Shown here: piece by piece, positions 46,702 to 59,000 of the stretch
Layout of the letters: each line of letters starts with the position of its first letter
Numbering within the stretch: the first letter of the stretch is position 1
NCBI GenBank assembly: GCA_003024785.1
Contig: PUQB01000299.1
Coordinates: 149,597-213,596 of the forward strand
Source: Selaginella tamariscina
Lineage: Eukaryota > Streptophyta > Lycopodiopsida > Selaginellales > Selaginellaceae
Length of the DNA stretch: 64,000 nt
Direction of reading: 5' to 3'
Made by a program: the position numbers and the translations under genes
Notes under the pieces: generated by a model
Told to the model about the DNA's origin: nothing
Databases searched by the model: none
Seen by the model: only the letters and a program-made list of their open reading frames with translations

Positions 46702-48395
46702 ATCTAAGGGGCTATGGCATAACAGCCCACATCTGGGAAATAGTGTCACATGAAGATGTGACACTAGGCTAGATGGCACTTAGTACACCTAAGATACATC
46801 TTTTATGGTTGTCTCATGTGGTTAATGCTAAAGGGTTGGATACTCTACTAAGTAAGCGTACTTAATATGTTCACATTAGGGTGTTAAGCTTTGAGCCTCA
46901 GCTCAAGGGAGGTTAGGTCTTGGAACTAGGTGTGTTAATGGCACACTTGACTATGGGGTGTTCTCCTTAGGATCCAGGGTTTAAACAACCTAAGCTCATT
47001 AGTAGAAGCCCTTTCGTAAGGCACTTGTGAGGGTTGTGTACATAGGGTTATTCAAACCTGATCTTGGGGAGTTTGCTTAATAGAACACTCGTGTTCGCCT
47101 ATAGTGCACTCTCATGTCCTTATTAAGTACTAGCCTTAGGATTAAGGTATAACTTGATCACTCAAACCCTGAGGGGTTAGTTGTGGTTCAGGGCACCCCT
47201 TGTCACCCTAAAGGGGTTGTACTCCCAATGAGGGTGAACCCTCAAAGGGTAAATCACGATGCCTTGGCTCTGTCATTAGGGTATGTGCAAAGCATGTCTC
47301 TTTAGCAAGGTTGGGGCATGAGTTTATCTAAATTTTTTGAGGTAGGATCCTAAAGTCTATTCAAGTTATCCTTTAAGGTTTGAAGGATAGTCATTCTAAA
47401 AGACTTAGGGTAGAATTTTAAGTTTTGTGCCTATTTGGGCATTGAAATCAGGTTCTAGGAGTTGTCTTGAAAAACTTGGCGTTGCTCACACAAGGAATTG
47501 ACGTCAAAATGCCACTTGGCAGCCACGTATTGCTATGTGTTAACCCTCTGGGTTAAAATTTTGACAAACATTGAAAATTATTGAAAGCCATGCTTAGAGA
47601 TTGGTTAACATCACTTGTCTAAATATGTGGTGTGTATTAATTACTTAAGGCCAATTTGAGAATTATATAAAACTAGAGGGTCAATCTAATAATTTTTCAT
47701 TTTTTAATTACTTCTCTTTATTTCTTTAGCATGGTAATTATAATTTGCATCACACTTTAAAACAACTGATTCATGTGTTCATTACTAGTTAGCATTGCAA
47801 TGAAGACTCACACATTACTTTCATGGGTTAGAGTTTTGACTTGAACCACCAACATTTAGCTACTAAGTGGCATCATCACCCCGTGGCCAAGTCTTGGCTT
47901 AGATTTATATGCCTTAAGCAAACAAGAGACTTAGGATCTTAACCTAAGTCTCTCTAAATTAGAGACTTGGAGGGACTCTAGGAGACCTAAATGAAGATGT
48001 CAATAGTGATTGCACATTTTTGTTGTTCACATGAATAGATATGTTGATTGTCTACATAAGTTATTCATTTAATATTTACTAATCATTTAACATATAATAG
48101 TAGATAAACATATAGTTCAACAATTTACAATTTCATAGTTTAATTAATGGTCTTATAAGTGACTTAACTTATAAAACATCGAGACTATTGTCTTTAATGA
48201 ACCATCCATCAAGACTTCCTCATTCTATAGTACAATCACATATCAAAACATAAATTTAAACATATGACTACACAATAAACCCAAAAGAAAATGATAAAGA
48301 GAACATCTATGTTAATACCCAAGTGCACAAGGTTATTTCTCATTACATCTAAAGCTTGTTAAGTAAAAGATTAAGTCATAGTAAAAATTATGACA
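46702..48395. repeat. Repeat-derived spacer ending in a reversed LTR tip
   Basis: No gene. At 48,310-48,395 the reverse complement gives the family LTR start (TGTCATAATTTTTACTATGA). The stretch 46,702-47,570 has LTR-like GC content but could not be assigned. Confidence 0.4.
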
Positions 48396-50490
48396 TGTTA
48401 TTAACATATTTTTTAAATATTACTCTTTAATGGTAATAATAATTATTTACCACCAATGGTTCTACTCACCAATGAGTTTCATTGGTTTGTTTTTTAAATA
48501 GAATTTTAACTTTTTAAAAAATCGAACAATGCATTTCAATAATTTAAATTATAGTTTAAAGCAAACACAAAATAAATATTTTCTACAATTTGCTATTAAA
48601 TTTTGCAATCTTTTGATAAGGCTTAATACAAGCATAATAAACATAGTATGTTATGGTATACTTTTCAACTTGATCTAGTAGGTTATGTGTATAAACTATA
48701 TCTTATCACTCTTTCACTTTCATCCTTGCCCAAAGCAATTACTTCTCCAACTTTTCATGTTCAATTCTGTGTTGGTTAAGGTCATAGATTATAATATTTT
48801 TTTTGTTTGACTTAAAAGGTGTTTTTTGTCACACTTATCAACAATGCTAGCATTTTTATAGTTTGAAACCCTCATACCCTAGTTGACATTTGGGTCAATA
48901 CTATCTTGTTGTTGATGTAGATCTTGCTCTAATGGATATTACATAAGAGATAAAAACAATTAAACATATTAAAACCCAATACTTTTTCTTCTTTAGGTCT
49001 TTTATTTATTTTTAAATTTTTTTTTACACAAGACTTTAAAGTATCCTAAACTCCACTTACATTATAAAGCTTCATTAATAATATCCTTACGATTGTTTTT
49101 ATTGATATATGTTCCAGTAATTTGCATTATAATGATAAACTTTTGAACAAGATTGATTTTTTAGTTAATAAGAGCATTAATTAAGGTTCTTTATGTTATT
49201 ATAAATTAATAATAATGATTACTAAAACCTATTCATGAATAGTGAAATTAAATTTTAATTATCAAAATATAAAATTTAATTTATCTTTTTATATAATTAA
49301 ATAACATCATAAATCATTATACAGATTAATTTAAATTTTATGACCTAGATCATTATACTTATTTAGTAACCTAACACATAGTCTAGGTCAATTTGATCTT
49401 AAGAGTTTATTTTTAAGAATATAGTATATCTTTAAGAATTACTTTTGTACATGTCCATATGCTTATGGTATATCCTTGGGGTTAGGGGTATAAATTGATT
49501 ATATTTGTAACGTTAAAATTTTAAAATTTTGAATATTAGATTTTTCAGGGAATAAATTTAGATCTATTGTAATTTAATTAGAGAATGATGAATCTTCTAT
49601 TACCAAGCCACATGTATAAATGATATTAAAAGTACATATATAAATATAAATATGTATGCATGCATATACATCATTTCAACACAATGAGTTTATACATTGA
49701 TTTGAAAGAGGATTTAAAAATAAGGAGTATTCAATAAGCAAAATGACATATACAAGATAATAAGTCATCATAAAAAAATTAAAAATGTGAAACTTAAACA
49801 AGTTTTAATTAATGAAGAATGTGATTTAATAGAGTTAATATATAAATAATATACATTAAATTGTTTGTATTAATGCTCGATGTTAGCAAATATATAAGGG
49901 ACATTAAACAATAATTCATTTATATATAATTATATTAATTATAATTTTTTTAAATTTTTAATAAGATAATGTTTCTATGAAGAATTAAAAATTGTTATTA
50001 AGAAATCTTAATGCCAAATGAAAAATTAATGTGGAGGTAACATAATATAAACTTTACTAAAAAACTTTATAAGTTTCATTTTACAAATGAGTTAATTAAA
50101 GATAAGATTTGGTATTCACTGTGGTGTGACGAATATGACGAGTCTATTAGACTTATGAAAGAATTTTCTATCTTCACATTTAACTTCCCAAAATCATAAG
50201 AAAGCAATAAAGAAAACTCTATAAATTTTTGAAATAACTTTTAATAAGTTTTTCTATCATTATTCCATTAGAATTAACATAAATTTTTCTTATCTCGAGT
50301 AATTTTTGAGACTCCAATAAATTTAATTGTAAAAAAGAAAGTGATGACCATGGTTGATGAACTTTATAAACTTACACTTAACTTGACAAGGTCAAAGTAA
50401 CATGTAAGACTATTCATACTTGATTTTACCTTTTCTAAAAATGTAACTTAATTGAAATTTATTTACACACGTGTGGATGCATACACAAAA

Positions 50491-50536
<46 letters not shown>

Positions 50537-50950
50537 AATAAATGTTTTCTTTTCTCTTTGGTTTCTTGATCACTCCAAGTCCCATGTAAAAGCAATCATT
50601 GGCAAGGGAAACTAATGACAGTGTTCAAACATGAATAAAATGGTTTTTTCCAAGTATCTTAATATTGATTAACACACATGTATACTTATTATATCATCTT
50701 GTTTTGTAGCTATTCCTCATTGTCAGCAACATATTAAAAGTTCTTTAATTTAGACATTAATTAAATATGTTTAAAACTCATTTCTATTTGTACTTTTATA
50801 TATTAAATATTTGTGTTGTATATTTTATCTTTAATCTTGTAATTATGAAACAATACAGTACATACATATATTATTATTAGAATATAGTTAATATTTGTAT
50901 TTATTATATACATGTGTATATTATTAAACCATCTAAACGTCGGATCAAAG
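48396..50950. other. AT-rich intergenic spacer
   Basis: No open frame of note and no recognised RNA gene. A (TA)n run lies at about 50,486-50,531. The last few hundred bases are presumably the promoter side of the CID gene. Confidence 0.6.
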
Positions 50951-51039
50951 AATTTACTGCCGTCAGATTGAAGCATATGTGTAGATTAATGAGCAATGGA
51001 AAGCTTTAGGGTAAGGATTCAGGGCAAATCCCTTCTCCG

Positions 51040-51768
51040 ATGCAAGGCTTATTCAGCAGCCAGATTCTGGCGGACAAGCTCGCCAAGCTTAACAGCACCC
51101 AACAAAGCATCGAGAGTATGTTCTTCTCCTTTTAATCTGTGTTGTTTTTTTGTTGATTTCTGTGTTAAATCCGCATTTTCTTCTTCGATTTATGTAATAT
51201 TCTGTATTTTTTCTTCAAATTCTTGATGATTCTGTGATTTCTTGAAATCTGTTTTTCTTTTCTTAGTACGATTCCCTGTTAAAATCCAGCTTCGTAGATG
51301 AAGCGGCAAGCATTTTCGTCTCTTCCGTATGATTCTTTGTTAATGCTGTTGATAATCCATGAGTTTTAGCTGTGTACATGATTCGATGTGTCTTGTTTTG
51401 ATAATGCAGCTCTATCGCACTGGTGCATTTTCCATAGACGAAGCGCCAAGCAAGTAGTGGATGTATGGGAGAGGGAGTTCTTCAGAGTACCCAGAGAGCA
51501 GAGGGTTCCTTTTTGTATCTTGCGAATGACATTCTGCAGAACAGCCGTAGAAAGGGTGCGGAATTCGTTACCGAGTTTTGGAGGGTTCTCTCTGGTGCTC
51601 TCAAAGATGTCATGAAATATGGTGATGAGAGCAATCGCAGCGCAGTGCTCAGATTGGTATGTGTGTTAATATATGTATGTAGAAATATATATCATAGACA
51701 TGTATGTATGTATGTATGTATGTGTATATATATATATATATATATATTATATAATATATATATATATA

Positions 51769-51837
<69 letters not shown>

Positions 51838-53275
51838 AGTTCATCGAAGCTCTATAATGCATCGAATTCATGGCAAACCCAATGGGCCATATATATATAT
51901 ATATATACACATCCAGGAAACCTTAGTAAGAACTCTAGAGAGAGGAGTTTTACATAAACATTTCTAAACACCAGACCCAATACATAAATTAGTCCAATAC
52001 GTGAATATCATACATGTATATTCTCTTGATAACAATGCGTACGCACTATGTGTATATATACACATGTAATCATGAAACAACATCTATGCTTTACAATACT
52101 TTGCTTTTATGTTTTCAAAATATTCTACTCTTTCGATACTTTTCGTAAGTGAAAAGGACATAGATAAATAATATAACCTCAGATTATTTCGCACACAGTA
52201 ACAGACGCACATACGTATATATGAAGCATGTATATTTACAGCATATACATATTCACAACAGCACGGTTAAACTAATTAACTCAGGTAGTGTGCTTACGTC
52301 TTGTTATACACATGTTTATAAACATTATAACATCAAGGACATGATACATACATAAATACATATGTTATACAAGACTTTGTAGGGGTTTTATGTTTTATAA
52401 TATTTCCTGTTTGGAAAATGACAGATAGATAGGTAATACGAATGGGACATGTTAAAAACTCTGTCGTTTGTAAGCAACCTTTTAGTACACACTCACACAT
52501 ATGCACTATATATATATAATGTAAGCATCCGCACGTAGATGAACATTTATATGAATATATATGTTTTCAAATGTATAAAAATAACTTTTTACACAAATGT
52601 GCTCAAAAGTTACTTTTTATGATTAATCAACGTGTTAGGAGCTATATAAGTCTCTCTCCCGGTGTGTGTGTGTGCGTGTGTGTGTGTCTCTCTCTCTCTC
52701 AGGTAATTATTGATAAAGTGGGAGAAAAGGCGTTTTCTTTTCTTTTGGTTTTAATTTGTCTTCTTAGATTGACATATGGGAGGAAAGGCGTGTTTTTGGA
52801 TCACATGCACAAGGGCTTCGAGAAGAGCTACTGGGAAAAGACTCTCCATTATCCATAAATGATGTAAATATGGTGTGTGTCGGTGTTGTGCATGTATATG
52901 ATATGCATACCTCTGTATATATATGTACTGAAACTTGTTTTTTAGAGTAATGCATTTATGCCGGAGAAACTCGTGGCAGTGTACAAAACGTTCCACGATA
53001 AACTCTCTGAAGAAGAGGAGGTTATTGAGAAATGCAACACAGCAGTTTTTCACATGGAGACTTTCGAAAAGGAAATTGATATTCCCGCTATTTCAGGTGT
53101 GTGTCCGTACACATACAACAATGTATGTATACATGTTGACATATGTGTTTTGTATTATTTGTAGAAACCATATGCATGTGTATATGTTTGTAAATTATGA
53201 TAGGATTGCATTTCTACGTGGATTTACTATATGATATGGTATACAGGTATAAGTGCAACCTATGTAAAATCCTGC

Positions 53276-53316
<41 letters not shown>

Positions 53317-54556
53317 GGAGACAGCGGCGCGGTTGACGAAATATTATTAATATATATGTATGCGTTAGTTATTTATATTTGTTTAATTGTTTTATAGGAC
53401 AAGGACAAGAAAGTACTGCGATTTTGATAGAGGAGTTACAACACCAGGAAGGGATACTAGTGGAATGTGCGGAGAATCTGGAGGCAATAGGCATTGCTCG
53501 CTCAGGAATAGTCTTCCAACTTCAGGAAGCTCTACGGGATCAGGTGAGGCAAACTATAAACTATTTAATAATATCACATCACTATATTATATTAATATCA
53601 ATATCAACGATGTTAGTATTATATTATGTCTTTGTATATGGAAATAATCAATATTATACGATTGTATGGGTTTACTCTATAATGAGTCCTTGCGAATTTG
53701 TGTACACATAAGAAGAACATCCCAAAGAAGACCTTATTTCGACGGCTGAGATTCGTAGATGTCTCTTGAAAGGATTCTAGTATATGCTGATGTGTCACTT
53801 ATTAAAGATCCTTAGTATATGTTGGTATATGCCAGGTATCCTTTGTCTCACCGTTAGATTTTGATAATGGATCTCAGCCGTTTGCACGAAATAATAAAAT
53901 AATACATTAGTAAATACAAAATTGTTAATAAGTTTCAAAATATTTTTGCAGGAGGCGGAACTCGAGAAAATCCGTGTCTTACAACAGGTTAGAATCTTTG
54001 AAAACGAAAAGGTCGGAAAATTTGAATTTTGAAATTACAGGCGGCACATTCACATGTCGAACAAGCCAGGATGATGCAGCAACAAATCCTAGCCCTTCAT
54101 AATGGCGGCGGATCGGATGTTCCGATTCCGATTCCACCCTACGAGAATCATTCCACAGATACCGAGTGCTACGTGCCAACGGAGAAGGTTCCACCGCCGC
54201 CGATTTCTGCTGTCTTGTCATCTCTAGCCGTTGATAATGCCAAGGTACCGCAGCCGTCGATCTCGTCTGTGTTGTCATCTCTTGCCGTTGATAATGTAAG
54301 CCATGTAAAGGTGGCGGATAATGAGGAACAAATTCAACCTAAAAGACAAAAAGTTGGCGAGGAGGATGTGAGCGTCCCTGTAGAGGATACAGTTGTCACA
54401 TCGGCAACTGCTACCGGAGAGACAACTCCGGCCGGCGGGTATCTTGATCCAGCAATGTTATTGCCATTTAATTTTGGCGGGCAGTTCACTTTGCCGGCTG
54501 CCACACAGTCGGAAAGTTATGCCACTAGTAGTTCCTTAAGCTTTTTACGCCAATGA
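51040..54556 (+). CDS. CID (RNA polymerase II CTD-interacting) domain protein, RPRD1/Rtt103 type
   Basis: Seven exons: 51,040-51,115; 51,410-51,656; 52,768-52,863; 52,946-53,096; 53,398-53,543; 53,952-53,987; 54,041-54,556. The CID domain fills residues 1-135 (ILADKLAKLNSTQQSIE; TLSHWCIFHRRSAKQVVDVW; NDILQNSRRKGAEFV), and in known relatives it binds the phosphorylated tail of RNA polymerase II during termination. A coiled-coil region (about 140-270; EELQHQEGILVECAENLEAI) and a Pro/Ser-rich tail with a repeated PISxVLSSLAVDN block (about 54,200-54,295) follow. Exons sum to 1,268 nt. One T is missing in the run CCTTTTTG near 51,508-51,515, and restoring the count gives 423 codons. A sequence error is likelier than a broken gene. 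The start chosen is the first Met in frame. Introns carry (TA)n and (GT)n microsatellites. Confidence 0.88.
51722..51834. repeat. (TA)n-(GT)n microsatellite in intron 2 of the CID gene
   Basis: About 60 bp of TA/TATAAT followed by over 40 bp of pure GT. A further (TG)n-(AG)n run lies at 53,275-53,316 in the next-to-fourth intron. Confidence 0.95.
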
Positions 54557-54661
54557 GGTCTCTGTTTTTTTTCAGTAGCCCTAGAAAGTTTGTGTTCGAT
54601 TCCCTTGAATCCAAAACAAGATTATTCCAAGTATATTCTAAGAATGTTTAAGAATGTTTAT

Positions 54662-55470
54662 TTACAGTTTTATATCTGAGTTACAGCTCTTTGTAAGCAA
54701 GCTAGCACCCCGGCTAAAATCAAGTGTAGGCCGCACGTTCAACACGCATTTCTCCATAAACTTGAAATGTGGCGTCTTCAATGCCCCAACCTTTAGCCTT
54801 GTTACAACCTCGAACCGGACCCGGATTGCCACATTGCCCTTCGCAATCGACCTCAACAAACTGGATGCAAGATTCGTTGGTATCGCCATGTTATAAGCTC
54901 GAACATCTCGTTGTAATACAGCCGTTGCATGCTTCTCCTGAGAAAGAAACAATAATAAAAGATTTTATTGGTATAATACGGACAAAGTTATACCTGTGAG
55001 AACGGCGCAATAGAAACCTCTGCAAACTGTAGATCTTCGAAGAAGACCGACATAGTAATACGGTCGTAATATATCTCAAACTTTGTATTTGGATTCTCGA
55101 CCTGGAAAATGAAGGACATATCTGCGTCCAAGATGTCAATCGGGAAGAAAGATAGTGAAGGACCTGAACAAATATATTGTGATTATATACTTATACACAT
55201 ACGTACGTACGTACCTGTACCAACACCAAGGCGCCTCACAGCCACGTCCTGTATATGATACTTGGGAGGCTTTGGGTGTAGAAATATATAAGCAAGGAGC
55301 ACTAGTGTTCCTAATATGATTATGATTATGAAAACTATAGCACAAGTCCATGCTAAGAGCGTCAGTGCTTTATTTTGGTGACCAAGGTACTTGCGAGGCG
55401 AGTATCTGCGTGTAGAGGATGGATCCCGGGGCGCCCTGTACTTGTTGGGAACTACTTCCACCCGTGGCAT
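54662..55470 (-). CDS. NHL/LEA_2-type membrane protein (NDR1/HIN1-like)
   Basis: Three exons on the minus strand: 55,215-55,470, 54,994-55,163 and 54,662-54,937; 702 nt, 233 residues, frame intact. A basic cytosolic lead of about 35 residues (PRVEVVPNKYRAP) is followed by one hydrophobic segment (LLAWTCAIVFIIIIILGTLV, about residues 38-66). An extracytoplasmic LEA_2 domain follows, with FIFQVENPNTKFEIYYD (the NPN signature) and VSIAPFSQ. Family members sit in the plasma membrane and several act in defence or cell-wall contact; the exact role here is unknown. It converges with the CID gene, the two stops being 105 bp apart, and diverges from the callose synthase gene. The start chosen is the only Met ahead of the membrane segment. 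Confidence 0.9.
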
Positions 55471-56028
55471 TGTTCATACATACTTGTTGGTAATCCCGAC
55501 AAGTGCATTATGTTGCACAGAAGATACCAAATGTTAGCTTTAAGTGTTTGTTATGTTTATAAAACCATGTTCTATGAATATACCTGTATAACACATCCAC
55601 GTGATACCATTCGTGATACTTTGAAAGATTCTTTCGTATATTCTAATAACTTGAAACGTTCAAGTTAACGCGTCAGTCTGACGGGCCATGGCCGTCACGT
55701 GACGGGCGTGTCCAGGGTGTGTCCGAGGAAGCCGATGAAAAATGGCGGCTATGGCACGCGCTCTAGGGTTCATGGCGAAGTCCTAAGGAGCTGATCGATA
55801 ATCTTCATAGCTTGATCTTCGTACCGCTAGGCGCCTTCTCTCAGGTACGAAATGCGCCTTAGAAAAATCGGACAGAACGAGAAAGAATCACACATGTGAA
55901 AGATCCTTCAGAAAATCCATGTTTCACAAAATGCGCCTTAGAAATCCCTTAGAATTGCATAAAGTCGCTTCTTTTGATAATGCGCAGGATCGGATAGGTG
56001 TTCTTTCTTGTTCTTCAGCGGATCGAAG
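55471..56028. promoter_or_regulatory. Shared divergent promoter and 5' leader region
   Basis: 558 bp between the start codons of the NHL gene and the callose synthase gene. It contains a GC-rich patch with repeated CGTCACGTGACGGGC-like palindrome (CGTCACGTGACG near 55,694-55,705), a G-box core CACGTG. A possible leader intron ends TTCTTCAG near 56,017. Promoter function is inferred from position. Confidence 0.5.
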
Positions 56029-59000
56029 ATGAATCCGGCAGGGGAAGTCTATAACATCATTCCCGTACATGATGTACTAGAGGGTCATCTGGCGCTGAAT
56101 TATCCTGAGGTACTCTTTTCTTGTGAAAGATTGGATAGTTTTTTTTGTTCTCAATGTTGGTGACTTCTAGGTACGCGCGCTCTTGCGGCGTTTCAGACAG
56201 TCGGGGATTTGAGAAAGCCTCCTGGATTTCAATGGCGACAGGGCATGGATCTTCTGGATTGGCTCCAAGGATTCTTCGGATTTCAGGTGGGTCCGGTAGA
56301 CGTAAACATGTTCCTAAATAATTCTATGTTTATCAGGAAGACAATGTAAGGAACCAGAGAGAACATCTGGTGCTTCTCCTTTCCAACTCGCAAATGAGAT
56401 TGACGCCTCCACCGGATCCCATCGACCGAGTAAGAATGCGTTTTTCCTTTTCTTCAAAGCTCTTATTTAATCTTCGAATAATATGTGAGATATAACTGCA
56501 TTTTCTCATATATTCTTTAACAGGTTTATATAAGTGTTACAGTAGCTACATATATTTATCTATATTATGATTTTGCAGCTGGATCCAAAGGTGTTGCGTA
56601 AGCTCCGAAAGAAGGTACTAAGAAACTACACCCTGTGGTGCAGCTACATGGGTATAACGAGCAAGTAAGTTTAACTTCAATATTGTCATACTTGGATTGT
56701 TTGTATTAATTTTTCTTCTGAGCTGCAGTTTGTTAGAGGGAAGATTGGATGGAAGGTTGGAGTTGATGTACGTTTCGCTCTATTTACTCATTTGGGGCGA
56801 GGCTGCCAATTTGCGTTTTATGCCGGAGTGTCTTGCTTATATTTTCCACCACGTGAGTGCCGTTTCCCTTTTTATAATATAATATAATGTCATGAAAACG
56901 TGTAATGAATAACAACTATGCTATGGGTTGTTTTCAGATGGCTAAAGATCTGAACAGGATCGTTGATGACTATATTGACTCAATGTCTGCACAAAGTGTA
57001 GTTCCAGTAACTAACGGAAAAGACGGCTTCTTGAGCACGGTGGTTACACCACTGTACAATATTGTCAAAGAGGTACCCTTTTTTACTATTAGCATGTTAT
57101 GATATGGAGTTTGTATATACTGTTGTATATTATGGATATATACATGGTTTAACTTGATATGTAGTAATGGCCATTATTTGGGCAGGAAGCTGAAGCAAGC
57201 AGAAACGGGACAGCCCCCCATTCTACATGGAGGAATTATGACGATATGAATGAGTATTTCTGGTACGAGGTTTATATCAATAGACTAAAATATGGAAAGT
57301 TTTGTATGTTATTTATTATACATATATTAGTTCTTTTGTTTTCTGTTTTATCAATATACTTGAAGACGGATAATACTGTGTGTGTAAGTCAATTGTGTGT
57401 TTGTAATACAGGAGCAACAGATGCTTCAAACAGCTCGGATGGCCTTTGCAATTTGAAAGCAATTATTTGTGAAGCCCCAGAGGGATTCATGAGACACAAA
57501 GTTGGCAAAACTGGTTTCGTAGAGCAACGTTCCTTTTGGAACTTATTCCGGAGTTTCGATCGTCTTTGGGTGATGCTCATACTTTACTTCCAGGTAACAT
57601 GGGAGAATAGGTTGCATACTTGCATTTGTATATCATGTACATTTGTTGTTTATCCATCATCTTATGTATGCTTTGATAGGCGGCTTGTATAGTCGCTTTT
57701 GAACGAAAACCTCCATGGACTTCTCTTCGAAGTAAAGACGTCTCGCTGCATCTTTTCAGCATTTTTATAACTTGGCTGGTCTTCGTATACTACAAGGTAT
57801 TGTGCTTTTATATATTAATAACGTAGCCTTCACTGATATATATTGTCAAGCAACATGATTAGCTGCTATATTATAACGGTACAATCTTCTAAAATCTCGG
57901 TTCCATTTTGTGCGGCTATGCAGCTGTTTTAGATATCTGGATGCAACGTAAGCTTATATCAAGGGAGACAATGATGTCTGGTGTGAGGATGGTATTGAAG
58001 ATTGTCGCTGGTGTAATATGGGTCATAGTCTTCGCAGTTCTTTACAGGTAAATTTAATTGTTCCGCTTAAACATCACGCATCCACATGCACAGAGAATGA
58101 TAAGGCACAAATATATACTCTTTTATATTTTTCCGTCATAGAAATCAGCTTTAGAGATTATGCTTGTAGAGAAATGTACTTAAAGAGCACAGACATACAT
58201 GAATCATATGCATACACCCTGTATATAGAGACAACATACAATATATCTTTGGGCATATGATCAGTACAATGTGGAGAATACGAAGAGAAGATGGTTTGGT
58301 CGAACAAAGCAAACAGGCGGTTTAGGATGTTGGGGAAGCGGCTCTTGTGGTTTATAGCTCCGGAAATTCTTGCTCTCCTTTTCTTCCTGGTGCCTTGGGC
58401 GCGGAACTTCATCGAGAACAAAGACTGGAAAATCTTCAAATTCTTAACCTGGTGGTTCCAGGTATCTTATCTCTCACACAAATGCACACAGACACACATA
58501 CTATAATGCATGGCATTCTAGCCTCTAGGTATCATATTGACATATCTTCCTCATTTTTGTAATTCATACTTCTCTGTGCAGACCAGACTCTTTGTCGGTA
58601 GAGGATTGCGTGAAAGTCTCTTTGACAATATCAAGTGAGGATCTAATATATAAACACGCGCATATGCATGTATTCACGTGTGTCCATGTATATGTATGCG
58701 TATATAGTATGTGTGTATCATTGGATATTTGTTCGAATGCAGGTACATGTTATTTCGGTCGTAGCAATATTTAATATGTTTGTTTTATTTCTGGTTTGCA
58801 TGATGTACTTGTGTGCCTGACCTATACGTGTATATGTGCGTTGATGTGTGTGCATATATATGTGTATTGTGTGTGTGTGTGTTTATATCGGAAATTGAGT
58901 GCATATTTACTATGTGTTGATATGATGCAGGTACACGTTATTCTGGGTTGTCGTTCTAGCAGCGAAGTTCGCTTTCAGTTATGCATTCCAGGTATTAGTT

